Counted from the first letter of the stretch, positions 42,301-54,600 are shown. The stretch is 64,000 bases of DNA from Bremia lactucae (GCF_004359215.1 NC_090610.1:839308-903307), one strand, 5' to 3'. Program-made: numbers and translations. Notes: generated by a model from the letters alone, not told the origin.

Positions 42301-43598
42301 AGTGGTAATAAATTCACCGGGGAGGTTTCAAAATAAACGTTCCGCCACAATGTGCTGTGCATCGCCGTATTGCGTGCACTTCTCGAATGCGTCAACCTGC
42401 CTGATACAATAGTAGCTTGAGCTGCCATATATGGATCGGATTTTGTCGTCGTCGTCGATGGTGAGTTCGCGTACCGTTTTGTGTTTTTAGATTTGACCCG
42501 TTGTTTCCTTCCAGTAACCTTAGGTAATAGTTTTTTTTTTCCTTCATCATCCTTATGGGCCGCGTCGAATTGCGTCAATTTGCTTGGCAGCTTTTTGTAA
42601 CTTAAGCTCTTCGGAGAGTAGTTATTCGAAGCTTGACAATAAGCCTTAGGGTTGTACCCAATCATAATACTCTGATCATTATCGCCCAAGTCAGATTCAG
42701 ACGAAGCAGTCATGTCAATAATGGTATGACTCGTTGCTTCGACACTAGATGCGATCTCGGTCGACGACTGAATTCTATTCATGAGTGTTGAAGCTTCCTT
42801 CAACTTCTGTTCGATAAAATCGTTCTGATTGGTCTGTAAGTCAAAATTTTTCCGCAAGCGCACCAAGGCACGCTCTAGAGCCACCAAATCCTTAAGAGAC
42901 GGTAATTTTGAGCGATGACTCGATAGTGTTGCACGAGTGCCGCCTTTAAGAGATAACAAAGACGACGACGATTCGTCACTCGAGCTGGAAGAATTAATTC
43001 CAAACGGAGCGCGTGATGCCCTTTTCTTTAAGACGGAGCCTTCTAATTGCGTTTTAGCCGGAGAAACAATTGCTTCGGCAGCTTTACGCTTTGCACCTGT
43101 CGACACTTGAGGCGTAGTGGTGCGAGGCATGAAAGTACTATGTGTCTTTACCTGCGGCCGCTCAATTTTAAGCTGCTGAACTTGCAAATCGCTTGATGGC
43201 TTGACGTCTGCATGTACGTGTCCGCTTTTGTGATCCGAATATAGTTGTGTCGTGGCCTCCGCTGCAACAATCTCCGAGTCATTAGATTCGTTCACGTAGC
43301 TTCTTGGCTTCGACAAGTGCACTTCCACCTCGTTGCATGGCATCAAGCGGTTACAAGCATCATCACTGTCCATTCCATTGTCCAAAGAAGCGTCTTTAAC
43401 ATTTGCTCCACGATTTTGAGCCCAATTTAATATTTTAGAAGACTTCTTCGGCTCTTTACTTGGTTTAATAGGCGAATTGACACACCCGCTTTTTATATGG
43501 TCAATCGAGCTTTCGACCGATTGATTTTTAGGAGCGGGTGCTGGTTCCTCGTCACTTGAGTCATCAAGGACAATAATTGAATTATTAGGACTTGCCAT
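39342..43598 (-). CDS. E(z): Enhancer-of-zeste (EZH2/KMT6-type) histone H3K27 methyltransferase, 4 exons
   Basis: Exons are 43598-42242, 42173-41925, 41853-40026 and 39966-39342. The introns of 68, 71 and 59 nt all have GT...AG ends (GTAAGC, GTAAGT and GTTTGT donors). The joined frame is exactly 4059 nt, 1352 residues. Residues 1 to about 530 are a low-complexity, Ser/Lys-rich extension not found in animal EZH2, which is about 750 residues long. A Cys-rich MFCRRCYDYHC motif at about 783-791 matches the EZH2 middle region. The CXC pre-SET domain spans about 1109-1187, with intron 3 inside it. The SET domain spans about 1214-1335, with GWGAF at 1225, EYHG with Tyr 1243, FANHS with N1290-H1291-S1292 and FFDYGY with Tyr 1329. 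This is the catalytic subunit of Polycomb repressive complex 2, which silences chromatin. A TTTTTGCAG just before the ATG looks like a 3' splice site, so an upstream non-coding exon is possible. Confidence 0.93.
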
Positions 43599-44151
43599 TC
43601 GCTGCAAAAATATTGTACAATTACAAATTAGAAACGTTTTTCTATTTTAATTACGATGGCATAGGCATATGTAGGTGCAAAGCTACCAGTGGGTGCAGAT
43701 ACGCTGGCTGTGGGCGACGTAATTTAGAGCTTATAGTCGTGTCTTCCAACACGTCCGTGAGCCGTTCGTTGATTAATCTTAACAATAAAATTTTTGAGAG
43801 TTTTTATTTTTGTGAGTGCATTATGCGTTTTCACAGCACTCCTCAAATACTTTCTGTGACTGTCCCGCTTATTTGGCGAGCCTCATGCGTATGATAACAT
43901 TATACGCATGCACAGGTTGATATCGAGTACGATGTGTTATAATTTGATCAAGAGATAGCATCACTTATCATCTGTTGAAACAATATCCAACTACCATTAG
44001 CCTATTATCTATGAAAGTTGAAATCTCTCACTCATGATCATTTCCCTCGATCTTTTAAAAAGTCTCGTATGCATTTAATATCAATCCGATGCTCGATATG
44101 GGTGCCGATTAGAATGCACAAAGCTGCTAATATACCTAAAGAAAATAAAAT
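43599..44151. other. Upstream region of the E(z) gene
   Basis: The 550 bp between the E(z) start codon and the family D LTR must hold the E(z) promoter. Nothing is firmly recognisable. The minus strand shows TTTCTAAT and TTTTTGCAG directly before the ATG, a possible intron 3' end in the 5' untranslated region. Confidence 0.4.
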
Positions 44152-44635
44152 TAATAGCCGCACGGGCCTTGTGGCTGGAGAACCGTGTTGTGGTACATTT
44201 ACTTTATGGGTAAAATATCTTTTATCCTATTCTTAAATAGTTAATTACTTAAATCCCATTTATTATGGGTAACAATGTGGTCGCCGCCAGATATAAATCT
44301 GGCGGCCGAAATCTATCTTTAGATTAGCTAGGGTAAGCTTTTAGATTATATAATTAAATAAAGTGCAGTTCTCCTTTTGATCTTAAAGCGTCAAGTGCCT
44401 TCCTAAGGCTTGCGCATTGATCTGTAAGAGATAGAAGCCTTTCTAAGGTATATGCTTTTTGGCACTAGTTGCCACTTGGTTCTACGAATCCCTAAATCCC
44501 TTGAACTCGGATTCATTAACCTTTAATAGCTTGTACGACTTTCTGAGTTGCTAGATCCATTAGTTCTATCGAACCAAGAGACTCTCTGAGTCTTAAAGCC
44601 TTCCTCTGACTTAGGAGCGAGGTAGCTCCGCTACA
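44152..44635 (+). repeat. 5' LTR of gypsy D1
   Basis: Ends GAGGTAGCTCCGCTACA just before the primer binding site. It matches the reverse copies at 23700-24181 and 58531-59017. The first 20 bp are degraded, so the start is approximate. Confidence 0.82.
44283..44306 (+). promoter_or_regulatory. Conserved hairpin in the family D LTR
   Basis: GCCGCCAGAT, a 4-nt loop, then ATCTGGCGGC form a perfect 10-bp stem. It is GC-rich in an AT-rich LTR and is preserved in all three family D LTRs (also near 24031-24054 and 58862-58885). It could be a transcription or RNA-processing signal, or a protein site. That role is an inference. Confidence 0.55.
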
Positions 44636-44637
44636 CC

Positions 44638-44652
44638 TGGTAGCACTCGAAG
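44638..44652 (+). promoter_or_regulatory. Primer binding site of gypsy D1
   Basis: TGGTAGCACTCGAAG begins 2 bp after the LTR end. Its first ten bases equal the family C primer site, so both families probably use the same or a closely related tRNA. Confidence 0.65.
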
Positions 44653-44755
44653 TCAATCTACGCCTAAGTCTTTATAAGACTACGCCTTCACTGAAATAGA
44701 AGATTTTCCAGAACTTTTAGAGGCGCGACACGCAGCTTTTGACAACCTCACAACT

Positions 44756-45650
44756 TTGTTTGGGCTTGAACATGTAGAGTTCATTATATCCCAGGGACCA
44801 GAGGTCTTGCATGCAAGGCTTGAAGCCTTCATGCGATATGAATCCTCCCTAATCGGCCAGGCACAAGATCACCTTGCGGCGTCTATGCCAACCCCGTACA
44901 CATCCGTACCTGATTCAGAGCCGAAGGGTTGCCCTCTAGTTGTCAATGTAAACACATTTGAGGGAAAAGAGGGAGAAAACCTACCTTGGATTTAGCAGAT
45001 GGAGATGTCCATTGATCCGCCTTGATCTTATTAAAACGGCAAAAGATGACTGTGGTCATTTCCAAACTCGGAGGTAGAGCCATGGAGTGGGCACTATTGT
45101 GCAGAACATCCATAAACGACGCTTTTCCCTCATGGAATTTGCTGAAACAGCAAATGACCAGCATGTTTGCACCGCCTGATCAGGCTTTTCGCATGCAATC
45201 ACGGCTCTTAGCAACTCGACAGGGTAAATGAACCCTAGGGGACTGAGTCCAGGAGTTGAGAACTCTCATTGCATCTATGCATCAAGACCCGGTGCAAGAA
45301 GCAATTGTCGTAACAGTTTTTATGGGGGCGGTCTCAATGAGGGCGTTGCCCGGACGTAATTATTCCAATACCATCGTGCCACTTTCGAAGAGGCAGTTGC
45401 CATAGTGCTGCGCAGTGAGTGCGACTTTAAGTCTGCTCGTGTTAGCACACCTGTTAACCGAACAAGATCTTCGAGCTCATAAGTACCGTCTAATAGACCG
45501 GAATTCATGGATCTAAGCCTCGTTGAGGAAGGAGAAGAGGCTCTTCAAGCTGTGGAACAGCATAAGACCATCCCTAGATGTTATATGTGCGGAAGCACGA
45601 AACATTTACGTCCTGTCTGCCCTCTTCGAAATTCGCGTAAAGCTCGAAAG
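44756..45650 (+). pseudogene. Gypsy D1 gag with zinc knuckle
   Basis: Capsid-type sequence lies in pieces: [20 protein letters not shown] at about 44780-44840, [17 protein letters not shown] at 44940-44990, and GRAMEWALLCRTSINDAFPS with WNLLKQQMTSMFAPP at 45070-45180. The last two belong to the retrotransposon gag domain. A CCHC zinc knuckle (CYMCGSTKHLRPVC, pattern C-x2-C-x4-H-x4-C) follows near 45578-45620. Stops after 44994 and 45229, and frame changes, make it a pseudogene. Confidence 0.85.
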
Positions 45651-45699
45651 AGCTCCAACTCCGACCTATACAGAGATCTGGTACGGTGCAGGAAAACGT

Positions 45700-46980
45700 C
45701 GATACCTAGTAGGTGCGGGGCGCCCTACTGGGGAAGACCTAGGCTCTGTTGAACCTCTAGGAGGTGAGAATAAACAGAACCTAGCCCCAATTAGCTCGGT
45801 GCTCAATGGCACGGGACGAGAGAACAAGCCTGGCTTGCTAGTCGCCCAAGCGACTGTAGAGGGCTTGGATAAGCCGTGGTCAATTTTAATTGACTCAGGA
45901 GCGTCTTGCAATTACGGTCGACGCATCTCCCTTGAAGGAAGTCAACAAGACGCTGAAGCGCTTAGAGCGCATGAAGGTGATACAATCACTGTTAGCTCCT
46001 AAAGTTCCATTAAACTTAGGTATAAAGTTTCTGGACTTAGACAGTTAAGCGTATCGCTGTCTCGTCCTTAATTTAGATTCGAGATATGATCTCATCCTTA
46101 GTATGGCCTGGCTTGAACGCCATGAGCCATGGATCGATTGGAGGTCTAAGACCTTAGGTGCCACGCGCAATGTTCCTAGCAAAGTTTTGGAGAGTCATAA
46201 ACCCACCTTTGCTAGGCAACAAAAGCGCTATTGGCGCGGATCATTGAATGAGTCTGTCAGTGTTTTAGACATTGGCATGTCCTTATTATTAAACTCCAAT
46301 GTTGAAAACAATTATTCTGAGCCCGACTCAAAAAAAAGGAATTGGAACGGCACGTACTCCGTCGAGTGACACTCGTTGTAATAACGATCTACTTAATGCC
46401 GAAAGCATTGTTGGCCTAAGGCCGAGTCATCAAAGGTGTATTATCCCTGAGATACGTGGAGTGGCACGTCTAAGTCCACCAGGTGTGGTCGGCCGAGGTG
46501 GCACCATACTGAGTGTCAATAGCGACACTGTTGACAGGCATTTCGGGTCAAACCCTTCTAATGCAGTGAAGCGACACGTAAACGCTCGCTGACAAGGAAG
46601 TTGAGTTACCTAACTCCTTGTCGGATGTCGAATTAGACACCATATCTGGTATAGAACCAGTACTGGCTAAAGAAATTGAGGACGTGATGTTCCGGCCTCT
46701 AACAGGCGTATTGTCTCTTCTCCAAGACGAGGGAGACGCGAAGCGTTTATACCCTCACAAAGTGATACGAGTGAGCAAGTACATACGCTTGTAAATAGTG
46801 TAATTGGTAATATCGAGGGAGAAGTTAGCCTTACGGCGATCGCTTCGTTATATGCTCTTTTATGGCTAGATGAAATGTCTACTGATGAGTGCGGCCGAGC
46901 CTTGAAGGCTGGCGACTTATCTGAGATGGTGGTCATTTGACCAACGATTGAGTTAAGCTCATCGTTACTTCAAAACGAAA
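45700..46980 (+). pseudogene. Gypsy D1 protease and linker to reverse transcriptase
   Basis: The aspartic protease active site ILIDSGASCNY is visible at 45884-45916. The later conserved part is near 46075-46140 (LILSMAWLERHEPWIDW after RYD). The linker (46140-46980) is open only in pieces. A retroviral-type protease of this kind cuts Gag-Pol during particle maturation. Confidence 0.8.
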
Positions 46981-46989
46981 CTGTCCTGG

Positions 46990-48040
46990 ATGGCACATAA
47001 GCTGCACTTAGTGCTTGGAGTGCGTCATCGATCCTTACAGATCATACGGATCCATATTATTCCTTGGTTAAGGAATTCCAAGATGTGGTATGTACCAATC
47101 CACCATCTGTTTTACCCCCGGATAGAGGTGTCCGTCATTAAGTTGACTTGGTTCCGGGAACCAAGTACTGTATCACAAGACAATGGGCTTTACCAAAGGA
47201 ACAGTGTGACGTCATTGACGATTTCTTCTGTGCTAAGCACGAGGCTGGAATAGCACGAGAGAGCAAATCCCCGTTCGTTCACCAAATTTTTGTGTCAAAA
47301 AGCCAAATGGTAAATGGCGAATTGTACATGCTTATAATAAGCTTAATGCTGCCACCATTCTAGCACAAACCCCCATTCCTAGAAGGAATGTTCTTCAGAA
47401 CAATATGGTGGGATGTACAATGTGCAGTGCACTTGACTTAGTCGATGGTTACTAACAACTGCTCATGCGAGCTAGCGATATCCCGCTTGCAGCGATTAGC
47501 ACCCGAAGCGGTATGCTATGGGAGTGGTTAATTACGCCACAAGGGCTTTCCAACGCCCCGGCAGCATTTGATTGTCTAGTGACGCAACTGTTCCGCCCTC
47601 ATCGAGGTAATGCACAGATATATTATGATGACATTTTTGTCCATAGTCGTGCGGTGCAGGGTCGGTCGGAAATGGAAAACCATTTAGACCATTTACGAGC
47701 AGTGCTCGAGTGCATGCGCACAAACAAAATGCATCTAAATGCATTTTTGGCGCAGAAGAAATTCCTTTCGTAGGGTGCTTCATTGGAAATCGAGGCTCTA
47801 CAGCGGGTCCCGCTAAGTTAAAAGCCATAGTAGATTGGCCGGTTCCTAAAGACCAAAAGGATTTGCGTAAGTGGTTGGGTCTCGCCAATTATTTACACAA
47901 ATATAGCGAAAATTACGCTGATATGGCTAGGCCATTATCTAATCTCCTTCAAAATGATACAGAATGGTGCTAGACTAGCACATAGCCAAATGCTTTTCAA
48001 GCAGTTAAGGATAGTCTTATCCATGCCCCGAGTCTTGCAC
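46990..48040 (+). pseudogene. Gypsy D1 reverse transcriptase
   Basis: Motifs appear in order: QWALPKEQCDVIDDFFCAKH (47180-47240), a degraded VNGELYMLIISLM stretch (47308-47346), PIPRRN with CSALDLVDGY (47370-47452), LMRASDIPLAAISTRSGMLW (47462-47520), LITPQGLSNAPAAF (47527-47570) and YYDDIFVHS (near 47620-47650), which contains the catalytic Y-x-D-D. Next comes the thumb-like region IVDWPVPKDQKDLRKWLGLA. Single stops and frameshifts interrupt an otherwise well preserved enzyme, so this copy is younger than the C copies. Confidence 0.88.
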
Positions 48041-48550
48041 TGCCAAATCCAATTTGGCCTTTCAGTGTCGTCTGCGACGCATCAGATTTTGCCATTGTAA
48101 GTGCTCTGTTACAAACAGATGCTGATGGGCGTACACGCGTAATTGCGTTCGAGTCTAGACAGCTTGAAGCTGCGGAAAAGAACTACCCAGTTCAATCCAA
48201 AGAGTTATTTGATATGAAGTATGTTCTCGTCAAATCAAGAGTTCATCTGCTCGGCTCTAAGCTGTTTGTGATATATACAGATCACGCGTCATCACGCACT
48301 GCGACTAAGTCACCCCATCTCTCACAGAGAATGGCCCGATGGCTATCCCTTTTCGCCGAATACAACTTCGAGGTGAAGTATAAGCCTAGCAAGCAGAATG
48401 CTTTGGCTGATGCGTTATCGCGCAGGTTGGCATATGAGCTCTCTTATTTAACAACTATAATTTCGCATATTTCTAAATTAATCTGTTCGGCTTACGCCAA
48501 GGATGAACAGTGTGTAGCTCTTCTATGAGCTCTAAAGAGCACTGAATCGG
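48041..48550 (+). pseudogene. Gypsy D1 RNase H
   Basis: FSVVCDASDFAIVSALLQTD (48061-48120) carries the first catalytic Asp. SKELFDMKYVLV supplies the Glu, FVIYTDHASSRTA the second Asp, and QNALADALSRR the last. RNase H removes the RNA strand during reverse transcription. The domain is continuous over most of its length; a stop follows near 48526. Confidence 0.87.
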
Positions 48551-49971
48551 TTTTTGAATTGTCGGCACGTTTGTGTGGAAAGTTACATCGATTTTCTATC
48601 GATAACGACCTGTTGCTTTATTGCACAGACACCGCGGACCCTCCGCGTGTCGTTGTTCCTCATGATGAGGATTTGAAGTACCGAATCCTCTATGAGGCAC
48701 ACGATACTGTCCTTAGTGGTCATCTCGGTGGAGAAAAGACCACGGCTCCGTAAGCCAGAGTTATTGGTGACCCAAACTTTAAAAATGGGTCAGCACATAC
48801 GTTCGCACATGCGGAACTTGCCAACGGGTTAAACCCTCGGCGCATGCTGCTGCACCACTGGCAAGTCTGCCCGTACCCATAGGGTGTTGGGAGTCCATTA
48901 GTAGGTATTTTTTTATTTCGGTCTACTGAAAAAACGACCGTTAACTTTGGCATAGCTGTCTATGTTAACCGATTGAGCAAAATGGCTCTCTTAGCGGCTG
49001 TGCTGGATACCATGATGGTAAAGGTACAGCAATTGTCTCTGATCGGGGCCCCCGTTTCACGTATACATTCTGGAAATCGATTTCCTGAATGCTTGGCACC
49101 AGATTGGACATGTCCACCGCAAACCATCCCAGACCAATGGTCAAACTGAACGTGTCAATCGCGTCATTGAAGACGTTTTACGCAGTGTGTGTGCTCAGAC
49201 ACCAAAGCGCTGGAGTTCAATGCTCCAGTGGTAGAGTTTGCGTTAAAAAAACGCTGTACATGCCTCTACAAGCTATAATCCGTTCTATGTCAACAGTCTC
49301 AACCACCCACGCATTCCGTTAACGATTTCACTGCTTGGTTCAGGGCTTGGCGAGGAGAATTAGCCGATAGGCTTGCTGATATCAGCCCTGTTACCGTTCG
49401 GAAACAAGTAAGCGAGTTTCTCGCGACGCGATTTAGTGTCTTAAGACATGTAAGGGATACGATGGCTGATAGCCAAAAAAAACAAAAAGAACAAGCAGAT
49501 GCCAAAGGCAGAAGCTGTATTAACTCTTATATGGTCGGTGACCGAGCTTTATTAAATGCTAAAAATCAACCTACTAACTTGGTTTCCGCGGTCTTCAAGA
49601 CCAAATTACGCCCGCGCTTTATTGGACCATTTACGGTCGTGGCCAAGAAGGGCCGAGCTTACACGCTAAACCTTTCTAACAAGCTGCCTACACACCCAGT
49701 GTTCTACGTCGGCTTGCTTAAGCCATATCGGGACCCTTCCCCTGTGGACTTAAAGGCGCTGGCGCCGAGACAGGCGGTCGTGTCGCAGATTGCTGCATCC
49801 TCAGAGGATGTCCAGCTGGCCCTTTCAAAGGAGGTTGCTGATCTGAATCGCCTCAAAAGAGCCCTACCCAAGCAAGGCTTTCACGTAGAAGTTGCACCAT
49901 GCTTTAGAGCATCAAATGCCTCCGTCGGGATTTCGCCCCCCCCCCTCCTGTGCTGCTTGATGCGCAGGTGA
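48551..49971 (+). pseudogene. Gypsy D1 integrase
   Basis: The zinc-binding domain has its HH part in EAHDTVLSGHLGGEK (near 48690-48735) and its CC part in the region around 48805-48830. The catalytic core is fragmentary (48900-49320), with DMSTANHPRP in place of the usual HPQTDGQ stretch. The C-terminal module at 49462-49971 is open (VGDRALLNAKNQPTNLV, LRPRFIGPFTVVAKKGRAYT, HPVFYVGLLKPYRD) and shows the GPY/F motif clearly. Confidence 0.86.
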
Positions 49972-49974
49972 ACC

Positions 49975-50178
49975 TTCAGTTTTACGTAGAGAAACTTTTA
50001 TAGCGACGTCGTCGTAAGGGCCAATTCCAGTATCTGGTTAAGTGGCTGGAATACCCCTCTTCTGAAAACTCTTGGGAGTTTGAGGTACCTCTTCGGCAAT
50101 ATTGTCCATACGTCGTTGAATTTTTTGAGTGCCAAGCTCAGGGTCAACTCGCGTCAAACGACGCTTCCCACCACTAGA
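49975..50178 (+). pseudogene. Gypsy D1 chromodomain
   Basis: The sequence just after the integrase tail encodes GQFQYLVKWLEYPSSENSWE followed by VPLRQYCPYVVEFF. This is a chromodomain core, with an in-frame stop a few codons earlier (near 49999-50001). The match to D2 on the minus strand (59975-60190) continues to about 50178, where family D sequence stops and family C antisense-ORF sequence begins. Confidence 0.82.
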
Positions 50179-50189
50179 CAAAATAAAGA

Positions 50190-51600
50190 TGGCTACGAAT
50201 AAATCTGTGCGCGTGGGCCTAGAGATCGCTAAGCTGGCAGCTGCACGTATCAGTGTAGCTGTCAGTAAGGCAAATGTTTCAGTAGACGCTAATGAATCTA
50301 CTGCAGTCTCATAGTAGGAGACTGAAACATGTCATCTGTTGATGACATGGCAGATGATGTTGACAAGTCACCTGCTACACCAATTGTAGATGACTGGACC
50401 AAGTCACCGGCATCGCCCGACTCAGTGGCTACTGAAAAGGCCGCCGGATCGCCCGGGACCGATCCGTTAAAAACCTTACGGTTCTAACGTGACAACCAGA
50501 GAAGTGAAGCCGAGGTCGTCGAACTCTTCCGTGGGAGTCATCATCAGATGACTCCATGAGTGATAACCACTCTGGTGACGTTAGTATGTGTCACCACGAA
50601 CTAAGTGGTCGCAAAGGGAAGAGTGCTGCTGAAGATGCTAGTTTGCATCACCAAGAAAGGAGTGATTCTAGGGATCGCTCCAAGGGCCAAGTTAACGTTT
50701 ATGTTAGCATGAGCCAACAGGAGAGGGACTACAATACGTTGCGGTTCGCTCCTGAAAAGAGACCTTGACAGCCCTCTTAGGGTAACCTGATTCGTTGGTT
50801 TGGTATGACCAACGATCGTTACCATATTCCGTTATTTGACTCATCCAGGCCTCACAAGCCTGGTGAGGATGCAACAGAATTCTTCATCGATGCCTTTTTC
50901 CGGCATCAGTAGAACATTTGTAAGCGGGCAAGGGATGTTAAACCTTTGGTTTAAGCTTGGACAGCCTATGTAAAGAATGTGCAGAACATAAACCGTGAGG
51001 TCTGGCTTGACAAGCTGAATGTTTTTCGTGATAGGTTCGAGAAACTGACCGCAGTCGGTGCACGCTATAAGCTGCACCGTTTGTACGTTTACTCTTGCAT
51101 CTCGTGGGAGAACTCATGCCCATTCTGTACAAATGGTGCAGGTCATGCCCCTTAAAAAGCATATTCCCTTAACGATCCTCATCGGAGGACGCTCATCTCT
51201 TGCGAGATGCGTGAAGGGATTGAGAACTTCCAATCCTCTTAGGAGCGCTGAAAGCGCTCGTTTTACGATGGACCTTCTGCGGATGAGGATGGGTCTCGCC
51301 GTACTGCAAGATAAGACACGGAACGTCCAACATCAGTTAGGAATGAGGTTCCCCATTCATCATGGGAGGGTGGATACCCTCACCAACGAACGAGATAACT
51401 CGTTCGAACCCCCTTTACCTCACGGTGGTTCGAGACGCGTTCAACAATAAAACGCTTCTCACCACTCGAATCGTCAATGGATGTGTAGGGGGAGGAAAAA
51501 TCGGGTTCGCCTTGATCCCAAGCGATCCCGTCGCCGCGAGTTAGCGGAGACGGTTGATAATGTTTCTTGTGACCACTTGATAATTTGTGCGCAATTTGCG
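50190..51600 (+). pseudogene. Antisense ORF of gypsy C5 (aORF-C), best preserved copy
   Basis: It lies opposite to the C5 pol that follows. Longer pieces are MATNKSVRVGLEIAKLAAAR (from 50189), MSSVDDMADDVDKS (from 50329), a block at 50556-50765 (SQQERDYNTLRF) and the stretch 50790-51110 that encodes FGMTNDRYHIPLFDSSRPHK and REVWLDKLNVFRDRFEK. The same blocks occur beside C1 and C2. Frames change several times and no complete protein can be read. The function is unknown. Its left end abuts the D1 chromodomain at about 50178, so the 3' LTR of C5 has been lost. Confidence 0.6.
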
Positions 51601-51613
51601 ACTGATCAACTGG

Positions 51614-54600
51614 CTAACCAGAGGTCAGTCCCTTCGAAACAGCGTGTGACAGCTTGTCAGAAAATCTCTTCCTTGGAGGAATGAGTGGATCGTCTGGTTC
51701 ATGAGAATCAGATTCTGTTCTGAGACCATAAGGCTTTGGCTTAGAACCATCAGGCTTTGGCGGATGCCCTAGGCCATTCCGGTGTAATACGGACTCGGAA
51801 AAACCTCGTACTGATGGTACGGGCGGAGATGCAGGTAGGATACGTACGCATCCTACGGGCAGCTCGATCGTGAAAGCATTGCCATGGCGGTGCAGTACAC
51901 GAAACGGGACGATATACCTGGGCAGCAATTAATTACTGCCTACATCCGTCACTACGTGTTTTGGTAGGTTTACCGTAGACAGCAGGACTAGGTCATTAAC
52001 ATGAAATGAAAGTATGTTGGCTCTTCCATTTTTGTCGGAGTTTTATTTCTTCCGGTCCGCCGCATCAGCGATGGAATCCTGTCCACTGCTTCTCTAGCCA
52101 ACAGGGAATCACCTGCTGACTCGGTTTTAATTCTTTCAGTGCGATCAGCTCGCACTGCGGAGATATTAATCTCTTCATTATTGTTCTCATGAAATATATT
52201 GTTTTCTATGCTGAGTCTTTCAGCATCGTTGTCAAAGTCAGTAATAGTATTATTGCTATTACTGAGTTTGTCCACTTAAATGTTAATTGATAAAACATTG
52301 GTATCCTTCGCATTGACCTTAGTGCTAATGCGTGATGAGAAAGAGCTAGAAGAATCTTGCTCGAGCGAGTCCCTCCCCCCCTGAATGAGTGTTATTCTCA
52401 AACAGGGTAAGTGGGTGGCGTAAGCCATTCACAAAAAACGGTGTATTGCTTTGTAGAAGCATGTATTGAATTGTTGACGGCAAATTCTACGATAGGCAAG
52501 AACTCGCTCCAACCCTTAAAAGAGTGGACTATCCGTGAAGTATCTCTTCGTGAATACGGTTTGCCCGCTCCGTTCGACCATCTGTTTCGGGATGACCAGA
52601 AGTTGACATTTTCAGCTGTGTTCCAAGTGATTTGAACACAGTTTGCCAAAAAATTCGCCGTATAGTTAGGGTCTCGATCTAAGACCAGTTCGCGGAGTAA
52701 TTCATGGAGTCGAAATAACGTGTCAACAAAGACACGAGGACAGCCTTTAACTGTGGTCGGATCCGGTATTGAGCAAGATGTACCATTTTTTGCGGAAGCG
52801 ATCAACAAAAACAAGAATACCATTATTCTTATTTTCGTCTTCGAGAATCCGAAGACGAAGTCCATGGATAAGACTGCCAACACTCTGCCGGAACAGGCAG
52901 AGGTTGTAACGGGGCACGGGATGAAGCACTGGGCTTCACCCGTTGATTAACTTCGCAAGCACGTATGTACTTGTGGACGAGCTCATACTCGTGTGGCCAG
53001 TAGAAGTCGCGACTTACCGTGAGATAATTCTTTTCACGTCCCAAGATGACCGCTTATTGGTGCATCGTGCCACTCACACATGATGCGTAAATGCTAATAA
53101 TTATAGGTGAAGAAGACGACACGAGGTGTGTCGCCAGCAATGGCTGTGTAATACAGTAAACCATTGCATGTTGTGTACCGATCTGTTGTGGATCTATACA
53201 ATTTCGACAATCCTTTTATGGGTTGTTGAAATAAATTTCTAAGATAATCAATCAACTCTTTAAGAGCCTTATTATCGCTTGACATGCTCTTTTAACGTCG
53301 TCAAGTAATGATGACGACGGAACACTTATTGTTGCAATAGTGGTCTTATGCTCACTGTTAGTGTGCGCAGCCGGCTCAAAATCAGGCCGGCGTGAAAGAG
53401 CACCAGCGACGACGTTAAGTCGTCCTGATTTATATCCCACGCAGAAGTTATATTCCGCGAAGAAAGACAACCATCTCGTATTTCCGAGAGGTGTGGACTG
53501 TTTGCGGCCGTGCGTAGGCATGGTTTGTATAACTGGTCTTACTCTTGAAAGATAGACCCTACAGCCATTCCTTATTTCATTGCAAGGAGTTCCTTGTCGC
53601 ACTGGATAGTTGCATTCAGCTGGTAATGGTGACGATTGAACAGAACGCGCTTTGCGCCATCTGTGTCTTGTATTAACGCACAGATTGCAAGCTCGCCGCA
53701 AACTTGGTCCGCAAATGCCAGGATTGGCGATTGCATTAAGCTTTTTTGATAGCCTCAATGGAACGCTGACAATCAGCGTTTCATGACCTCTTTACATTTT
53801 TCTTTAACTTATTTCGACTCAATTGCGAGTACTTGTGCAGGTACGTCGCTAAGCCGAGAAATTTTCAAAGTCCCTTTACATCAACTGGCACAGCCCGATC
53901 GGTGATCGCCTTGATCTTTTCTGGATTTGGGCGTTCACCATGTTTACCCACGATGCACCCAAGAAGTGAATTTCGCGTACATCGAATATCCACTTCTTGA
54001 GATTTGGATACAACTTGTGTTTACGCATCAGTGTAAGAACCTTTCGTACGTGATTACGATGTACTTCATCTTCCGACTATCTGTTCATGGCTCTGTTAGG
54101 AACAAATTCGTCTTCTGAATAACCCTTTGCGAAATCCCGCACAGATCTCAAAAGTTTGGTAACAGATCTGTTAAATGTCACAGGAGCAATACTAAGTCCC
54201 TTGAACATGCCTAGCCACTCCCATAGCATTTCGCTTGGGATGCTTACTGCTGTGTATCCTGTTCACGCTAAAGAATCTGATAGAACACATACATCAGAAC
54301 CATTGACGTAAAGAAAGTACTCGTTGACATACTACAAATGATTACGTCTTTTCGTGGTATCGGTTTTTGAACCGGTACCGTTGCAGCGCTCAATTTATTG
54401 AAAGCATGCACAATTAGCCACCCTCCTGTTGCTTTACGCACACATAAGGTCCGAGAGCTATGTGGGGAGTATGACTCACTCACCATGCCCGCTGCTAAGC
54501 GATCGGCAAATAATTTGTCGAACGCTAATACTTGTTCACGAGCCAATGGCCATTGCTTCATGACACAGTATTTCTAACCTGGAATAAGGTTCGTTTCATG

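Noticed and set aside
42210..43607. Exon 1 of E(z) as a separate gene of 465 codons
   Set aside because: A canonical GTAAGC…ACAG intron of 68 nt joins it in frame to the next exon, which has no ATG of its own, and the total frame is exactly divisible by three. The single-gene model is preferred, though transcripts are needed.
50190..51600. A separate fifth gypsy family, based on gag-like frames
   Set aside because: The same blocks always lie opposite and directly beyond family C integrase (three places), so they are the antisense ORF of family C.
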